From an uncultured Lachnospiraceae bacterium (GTDB lineage: Bacteria; Bacillota; Clostridia; Lachnospirales; Lachnospiraceae), in assembly GCA_910578885.1 (NCBI GenBank), contig CAJTSH010000031.1:1-36958 (forward strand): a stretch of DNA of 36,958 bases, written 5' to 3'. Position 1 is the stretch's first letter, and each line of letters opens with the position of its first letter. Of the stretch, positions 32,903 through 36,958 are shown piece after piece. A program made the position numbers and the translations under genes. The notes under the pieces were generated by a model. That model was not told the origin of the DNA, did not search any database, and saw only the letters and a list, made by a program, of their open reading frames with translations.

Positions 32903-34015
32903 ATGGATTGGATGGATTGGATAAAGCGATATAAAGCAGATGCAGATGGGTGGAAAAAGGGAGAGGAAACAAAATCTCTTGGTGACAAAGAAAGAAAAGA
33001 ATTTTTATCTATATATCCTATTGAATCTATTCCCAATTTGACAATAGAACAATATATAATAGGAAATGATAATTCGTTTAGTTATTGGTTACGTTATAAA
33101 CTGTGTAATGTTGTAAGTATGGGAAATACTCGACCAAGGGTTTTTGGGGTCTATACTACCAAAGAAACAGGTTCACAGATACTTTTATCACCAAGTTATG
33201 AAAAAGAGTTTGACTCTGATTCTGAGAAGGCTTTTGATTCTCTAAAAAAAGAAATCGTATATTTTTTGGAAGATATAAATCATAAAAATTATGATAATTA
33301 CGAAAAGTACAAAAAAATAAACCGTAGCTTAAGGGATATGCTTATGGTGGTATATTTTTATGATAGATTTATTCCTGTTTGTACAAAGAATACAATAGAG
33401 GATTGCTTAAATAGTGTGGGGATTTCTTTTAAGAAAAATAAATCAATGATATATAAAAATTTAGACTTAGTAAAATGGAAAAAGGATGTGCCTGAATTAG
33501 CAAGTTGGTCTAATCCGATGGTGCTTAATTTTTGTTTATGGTATATCAAAAATAAAGAAAAAATCTATAATAACGAAGCAATTGAAACAGCAAAAAAAAT
33601 AGAAGAGGAAATTGCTTCTTTAAATATAGATGGTGAATCCAGAAAAGCCATTGTAAATGTTAGGGTCAATCAAGGAAAATTCAGGGGGGATCTGCTAGAG
33701 AGATATAACAGATGTTGTCTTTGTGGCATGAAAAATCCTGAGTTGCTGATAGCGAGTCATATTAAACCTTGGGCAGAAAGTGAACCGAAAGAAAAAGTAG
33801 ATGTCGATAATGGTTTTTTGATGTGTCCTAACCATGATAAATTATTTGATAAAGGTTACATCACTTTTGATGATGATGGTAAGATTATAATTTCTGACAA
33901 ATTAACAGAAAACGATAAAGTGTTTCTTAATATCGATAGTAGAATGCATATTAAACTGACCAAAAGTAATAAAAAATATTTGAAATTTCACCGAGAAAAT
34001 ATTTTTAATAGATAA
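32903..34015 (+). CDS. HNH endonuclease with McrB-associated type N-terminal domain (candidate defence cargo)
   Basis: The start is ATG 32903 (370 aa), because GGAGG lies 9 nt upstream; the frame opens with TTG at 32864. The C-terminal HNH_2-type domain is CCLCG (Cys271, 272, 274), then ASHIKPW (H286), DVDNGFLMCPNHDKLFD (N303, H311). The N-terminal region (about 35-100) has YPIESIPNLTIEQYIIG and SFSYWLRYKL, a pattern I associate with the N-termini of McrB-like and other restriction proteins. This suggests a modification- or phage-directed nuclease carried as cargo. It is very AT-rich and ends 20 bp before the right att core. Confidence 0.85.
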   Translation: MDWMDWIKRYKADADGWKKGEETKSLGDKERKEFLSIYPIESIPNLTIEQYIIGNDNSFSYWLRYKLCNVVSMGNTRPRVFGVYTTKETGSQILLSPSYEKEFDSDSEKAFDSLKKEIVYFLEDINHKNYDNYEKYKKINRSLRDMLMVVYFYDRFIPVCTKNTIEDCLNSVGISFKKNKSMIYKNLDLVKWKKDVPELASWSNPMVLNFCLWYIKNKEKIYNNEAIETAKKIEEEIASLNIDGESRKAIVNVRVNQGKFRGDLLERYNRCCLCGMKNPELLIASHIKPWAESEPKEKVDVDNGFLMCPNHDKLFDKGYITFDDDGKIIISDKLTENDKVFLNIDSRMHIKLTKSNKKYLKFHRENIFNR

Positions 34016-34029
34016 ATTGAAAATTCTTC

Positions 34030-34045
34030 TTTACTTATGTATCAA
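34030..34045. other. Right attachment junction of the integrated element
   Basis: TTTACT-TA-TGTATCAA on the plus strand: element to the left, target gene to the right. It is the exact inverse of the left junction over 16 bp. Confidence 0.8.
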
Positions 34046-34597
34046 ATGATGAATCCCACCATTTTCAAATTTCTCATAACGTCTTCGGAAATCATACATC
34101 GCATTCTTAACAGAGTTAAAAATGTGCTGCTCTTTCTCACTCTGCGGATAGGAATCCCTTGCCAGCGCATTCTGCAGCCGCCTGAGCTGCGCATCCGCAT
34201 ATCCGCCAAATGACTGGATTGCCCTTTTTGACAGAAATAATTCCGTATTTGCAATCAGCTCCTTCCCGAAATCATTCAGGTACAGATAGTGCTCCTGATT
34301 CAGTCCCAACAGCTCCATCGTATTTGGATTGCAATTCAACAATAGCGTTATCATCTTATTGAAGGCATAAACAGTCGTATCCGTATGGCTGTCCACATAC
34401 TGCTCAAATGCAGTCATCCCTATTAAGTCGGATTTCCGGTTGAGCGTCACTCCCCTGATATCAATATCGCTGTTCTCATTGTTGGTTCCATAAGAATAGC
34501 TCCCTGCAAGCCCTAGGAGAATCACATGCCTGCCAAGATGCTCGTTTGTCTTTAAAAATTCATATTCATTTGATTTTATGATTGAAGAATAATCCAT
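34031..34597 (-). pseudogene. N-terminal half of nucleotidyltransferase 1, split by the mobile element
   Basis: The half is 188 aa and starts at 34597 (AGAGG upstream). The pol-beta NTase signature is GLAGSYSYGTNNENSDIDIRGVTL, followed by YAFNKMITLLLNCNPNTMELLG, which matches PF10127-like predicted nucleotidyltransferases. The last residue (HHLIHK) and the TAA stop come from element sequence at the junction, so the native protein continued with the half at 28713-29202. The N-terminal catalytic half may still be made because promoter and start are intact. It lies 15 bp downstream of the GNAT gene in one operon. Confidence 0.87.
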
Positions 34598-34612
34598 GAC
34601 AATTCCTCTGCC

Positions 34613-35179
34613 TCATCTTTGCAAAACATAATAATCTGTATAAATCTTCTGGTCATCCCCGCCTATCAATTTCTCCTCCGAGGCTGTAAATCCCAATTTT
34701 TCTACTGCCGTTATCCGCTCAGAAGCAAAACCCGGAACCTTTGTGGCAATCATCCGGCAGCCAAAAAGGTCAAATGCCGGAAACGTGATCAGATTCAATA
34801 TTTCAAAGATACTATCTGCTTGTTCATAATCGCTTTTCAAATCTAACCGCAGCAGACCGCAGTTATTAAAATAATCCTCTGCTTTCCGGTTGAACAATTC
34901 AATCGTTCCGATGGCATGATGCGTATTCTTGTCGATAATTGCCCAACGCACAAAGTATTTGTTCTGGTATGAAAACTGCCAAAACTCTATTGCGCTTTGC
35001 ATACGTTCTAATGATGTATAGTGAAAATCATCACCGTGGCAGTTGTCGCTGTTGAAGAAGGGCACAGCTTTTTCATCGGAATACACAGAAAGCAAGTCGG
35101 GCGCATCCGAAGCCTCCACCAACCTTAAAAGATACTTTTCACTTTCATATACAGGACATTTTTCATATGGATTCACCAT
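34613..35179 (-). CDS. GNAT-family N-acetyltransferase
   Basis: The product is 188 aa. The GNAT pattern of the RimJ/RimL (Acetyltransf_3) type is visible: YLLRLVEASDAPDLLSVYSDE at the start, FVRWAIIDKNTHHAIGTIELF (beta4), GLLRLDLKSDYEQADSIFEIL (beta4-5, acetyl-CoA region) and MIATKVPGFASERITAVEKLGF. The acceptor substrate is unknown. GGAGG lies 7 nt before the ATG. It heads the GNAT-NTase1-NTase2 operon now broken by the mobile element, which separates it from NTase2. Confidence 0.9.
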   Translation of the reverse strand: MVNPYEKCPVYESEKYLLRLVEASDAPDLLSVYSDEKAVPFFNSDNCHGDDFHYTSLERMQSAIEFWQFSYQNKYFVRWAIIDKNTHHAIGTIELFNRKAEDYFNNCGLLRLDLKSDYEQADSIFEILNLITFPAFDLFGCRMIATKVPGFASERITAVEKLGFTASEEKLIGGDDQKIYTDYYVLQR

Positions 35180-35268
35180 AAATATACCTCCAAATCCAGT
35201 TTTTAGGATAATCTATCACAATATTTTTCTGTCATTAAAAATATACCGTTATCGTATGATTTTGAATT

Positions 35269-35919
35269 TTAATCTTTCCTATGCCGCACATAATAAGCAA
35301 ACGAATATCCAACCGGAACCAAAATCATAACCACAAATACCACAAAAAATACCCATGTCCCTCCAATGTTGAGAAATGCATTCATCATAAGGAACAAACC
35401 GCAGGGCATCCAAATCCAACCTGCCAGCCGATGTGTGCGATTCCAGTTCTCTTCGTCATCCAATGTCCATGGAATCTTTATGCCTACCGTATAATTCTGC
35501 CTGCTTTTTGGCAGATAATTTCCAGCTATCACAAAGACCAGACCTACAAATACCTCAATAAAAATCTCCATATTGATATCCATTGACAAAGCATAACCAT
35601 AAATGGTGATCCCGCACAACAACGAGACAACCGGACAGACCAGAAGGAGCAGCTTAAACACTTTTCCACTGATTCCTTTCCGCTTCGGATCCAGTGCTGT
35701 AGAAACTGCGCAGATAAGATGACAAACCATGCAAAAAACCGGAAGCCCAAAAACCGCAAATCCTCTGCTGCTCCAGCCATTCGGTATATTACCTGCTCCC
35801 CAATGCGTTACCATACGCTCCGGCAGCTTCTGCCATAATAGTATCCCCGCAAGCATAGGGACTAAAGTAATCAAACTTGTAACAATCACATAACCTTTAT
35901 TTTCCCTCAGCTTTTCCAT
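35269..35919 (-). CDS. SdpI-family membrane protein (DUF1648 + SdpI)
   Basis: The product is 216 aa with about six membrane segments. The DUF1648-type start is VPMLAGILLWQKLPERMVTHWGAGNIPNGWSSR; the SdpI-type C-terminal part is GNYLPKSRQNYTVGIKIPWTLDDEENWNRTHRLAG. In B. subtilis SdpI gives immunity to the SdpC toxin and pairs with the ArsR-type repressor SdpR encoded just upstream. Here the upstream partner is only a remnant overlapping this start by 23 bp. AAAGGAGAGG lies 8 nt upstream. Confidence 0.93.
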   Translation of the reverse strand: MEKLRENKGYVIVTSLITLVPMLAGILLWQKLPERMVTHWGAGNIPNGWSSRGFAVFGLPVFCMVCHLICAVSTALDPKRKGISGKVFKLLLLVCPVVSLLCGITIYGYALSMDINMEIFIEVFVGLVFVIAGNYLPKSRQNYTVGIKIPWTLDDEENWNRTHRLAGWIWMPCGLFLMMNAFLNIGGTWVFFVVFVVMILVPVGYSFAYYVRHRKD

Positions 35920-36010
35920 TACGATCCTCTCCTTTCAAATCCGCCAGCCAGAGCATGACCTCTTCCGCAACGGATACATTCAATTCAAAAAAATAAAGTT
36001 CTTCTAAATA
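35897..36010 (-). pseudogene. C-terminal remnant of an ArsR/SdpR-type repressor
   Basis: 37 codons from 36010 to the TAA at 35899-35897 read YLEELYFFELNVSVAEEVML and then WLADLKGEDRNG, which fits the C-terminal strand and helix of SdpR-like ArsR regulators (LNVSVFEEVMLWL-type pattern). No start codon or winged helix-turn-helix remains. The frame is directly continuous with the glycosylase gene, separated from it only by that gene's TAG stop (36013-36011). The remnant overlaps the SdpI start, as an intact sdpR would. Confidence 0.75.
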
Positions 36011-36826
36011 CTAACACTCCTTTCCAAACAGCTCATAGTAAAATATATACTGCTGCATTACCCCCTGATATCCCTTGTAACGCCGATTCGGAAACCCTCT
36101 CTTATAGTGGGCTTCCAACGCCTGACTGATATGTGTGTCAATGGGGAATGCCTGTAAGTGATGAAGTGCGAAAAGACAAATGCAGTCTGCCACTTTCTCT
36201 CCCACTCCAAATAATTTCAGCAGCTCCTCCTTTGCCTGCCGATAAGCCATCCTGCGGATAAGCTCCAAATCCACTTCCCCTGAGACAACGCTTCTTGCCG
36301 CCCGAACTACGTACTTACTGCGGTATCCCAGATTGCACTCCTTCAAGTCATCTTCTGCCAGACCCGCAAGGGCTTCCGGCGTCGGAAAAGCATAATAGAT
36401 TCTGCCCTTGGAATCTCTCTGCTCTGTTCCATAACGCTCACAAATATTCTGGATGCACCGGCGTATCCTCGCAATATTATTTTGCTGAGAAATCAAAAAG
36501 GTAACAATCATCTCCCACAGATCCTGCCGCAGAATCCGTATTCCCGAACCGAATACAGCGGCTTTTGTCAAATAGGAATCCCTTGGATTTATCTCCGCAA
36601 TATATGCGCCGTAATCTGTTTCCAAATCAAAGTATTCCTTCCAGAAATTTTCAAATTCTATTCCCTCACAATAAAAAATACACACATCTTCCTGCCGCTC
36701 GAATTCCAGATACCTCTGACCGGCAACAAGCTCATAACGGTTCCCGCTCACCTTGCTCATGCGGAAGCATTGTCCCGACTGACAGATTTGTTCCGGGTCA
36801 AAGTTTACGATTGTCCGCTTTATCAT
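36011..36826 (-). CDS. OGG/AlkA-type 8-oxoguanine DNA glycosylase
   Basis: The start is ATG 36826 (271 aa), since GGAG lies 5 nt upstream; an in-frame GTG at 36832 is less likely. The OGG_N-type N-terminal domain has QICQSGQCFRM. The helix-hairpin-helix-GPD domain is LLKLFGVGEKVADCICLFALHHLQAFPIDTHI, with expected catalytic K211 (GVGEKVADC) and D230 (FPIDTH). It excises 8-oxoguanine by a bifunctional glycosylase/lyase reaction. The stop joins the sdpR remnant. Confidence 0.93.
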   Translation of the reverse strand: MIKRTIVNFDPEQICQSGQCFRMSKVSGNRYELVAGQRYLEFERQEDVCIFYCEGIEFENFWKEYFDLETDYGAYIAEINPRDSYLTKAAVFGSGIRILRQDLWEMIVTFLISQQNNIARIRRCIQNICERYGTEQRDSKGRIYYAFPTPEALAGLAEDDLKECNLGYRSKYVVRAARSVVSGEVDLELIRRMAYRQAKEELLKLFGVGEKVADCICLFALHHLQAFPIDTHISQALEAHYKRGFPNRRYKGYQGVMQQYIFYYELFGKEC

Positions 36827-36911
36827 ATGCACTCCATTCTTTCTGCGTGTTCTGAATAATTACGCTATGTTTGTATTAAGATTATCGCTTCCATTTCTCC
36901 TATTAGTGATA

Positions 36912-36958
36912 TTGTCAATATTGGTTGACACTTTTTTTACAAGGATATCAATGCCTAA
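36912..36958 (+). mobile_element. Possible IS terminus at the right window edge
   Basis: TGTCAATATTGGTTGACAC is followed by TTTTTTTACAAGGATATC. It parallels the left IS end (minus strand TGTATCATTTTAGTTGACAC, then CTTTTACTCAAGGATTTG). Both have TG at the tip, GTTGACAC and AAGGAT at similar spacing. It probably starts another related IS3-family element reading right, cut by the window. 36827-36911 holds only the upstream region of the glycosylase gene. Confidence 0.45.

Larger units (their letters stand above)
29201..34037 (+). mobile_element. Serine-recombinase integrative mobilizable element, about 4.8 kb
   Basis: The element is bounded by TA cores at 29201-29202 and 34036-34037 and carries a large serine recombinase, a MobV relaxase and an HNH endonuclease, all on the plus strand. 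It interrupts a nucleotidyltransferase gene that lies on the minus strand. Removal restores TTGATACATATGTATCAA in the gene and would give TTTACTTAAGTAAA as the circle junction. It has a relaxase but no mating-pore genes, so it would need a helper to transfer. Its AT content, highest in the HNH gene, is above that of its neighbours, which suggests recent acquisition. Confidence 0.88.

Noticed and set aside
32903..34015. Homing endonuclease interpretation of the HNH gene
   Set aside because: No intron or intein context. The N-terminal domain resembles restriction-associated proteins and the gene is one cargo gene of a recombinase element.
29199..34038. AT as the crossover dinucleotide of the mobile element (joined site TTGATACATGTATCAA)
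   Set aside because: It gives equally good palindromes but joins the nucleotidyltransferase halves out of frame; the TA core gives an in-frame join.

Overview
The window looks like the chromosome of a low-to-moderate GC Gram-positive anaerobe, most likely a gut Lachnospiraceae-type Clostridia. The reasons are strong GGAGG-type ribosome-binding sites, Gram-positive protein families (CmpB-like ABC_trans proteins, SdpI, Spx/ArsC-like, DUF6273/Big2 secreted proteins) and a Cas9 of the long II-A type. No rRNA or tRNA gene was seen, and the species cannot be fixed from the sequence alone.

Left part (1-8250). An IS3-family element end (1-322) abuts a type II-A CRISPR array of 13 identical 36-bp repeats and 12 spacers of exactly 30 bp (336-1163). 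Reading on the minus strand, cas9-cas1-cas2-csn2 (7089-1220) form one overlapping operon that runs into the array, with a 56-bp leader ending in TTTGAG. A tracrRNA is present at about 7861-7745 on the minus strand, with a good anti-repeat, nexus-like and terminator hairpins and a TTGACG-N17-TATAAT promoter that overlaps the stop codon of an ArsC/Spx-like gene. Between cas9 and the tracrRNA sits an independent plus-strand unit: promoter, three-hairpin leader, a 59-aa ORF and a terminator.

Middle part (8265-21357), mostly ordinary metabolism. It holds a small CxxC protein, a BirA-type operator with bioB, a Gfo/Idh/MocA dehydrogenase, a duplicated CmpB-like membrane protein, a three-gene ABC-2 exporter, an MGMT-family protein coupled to a 59-aa protein, two tandem secreted DUF6273/Big2 paralogues and recQ.

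Right part (21430-36958), accessory and defence-like. A minus-strand operon encodes a 26-aa leader ORF, a ribbon-helix-helix regulator, a 1004-aa SF1 helicase with WYL-like N-terminus and PD-(D/E)xK C-terminus, a PLD-like protein and an unknown helical 448-aa protein. This is a candidate anti-phage system. Next comes a GNAT / nucleotidyltransferase / nucleotidyltransferase operon whose middle gene is cut by a 4.8-kb integrative mobilizable element. That element carries a large serine recombinase, a MobV relaxase and an HNH endonuclease with an McrB-associated type N-terminal domain. The attachment sites can be reconstructed as palindromes around a TA core, and this restores the reading frame of the target gene. 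The window closes with an SdpI protein preceded by a 37-codon remnant of its ArsR/SdpR partner, an OGG-type DNA glycosylase, and a sequence resembling the terminus of the left-hand IS.

Taken together the window holds at least three defence layers: Cas9 adaptive immunity, the helicase/PLD operon and the HNH cargo. Two mobile elements have shaped it, one bordering the CRISPR array and one splitting the nucleotidyltransferase.
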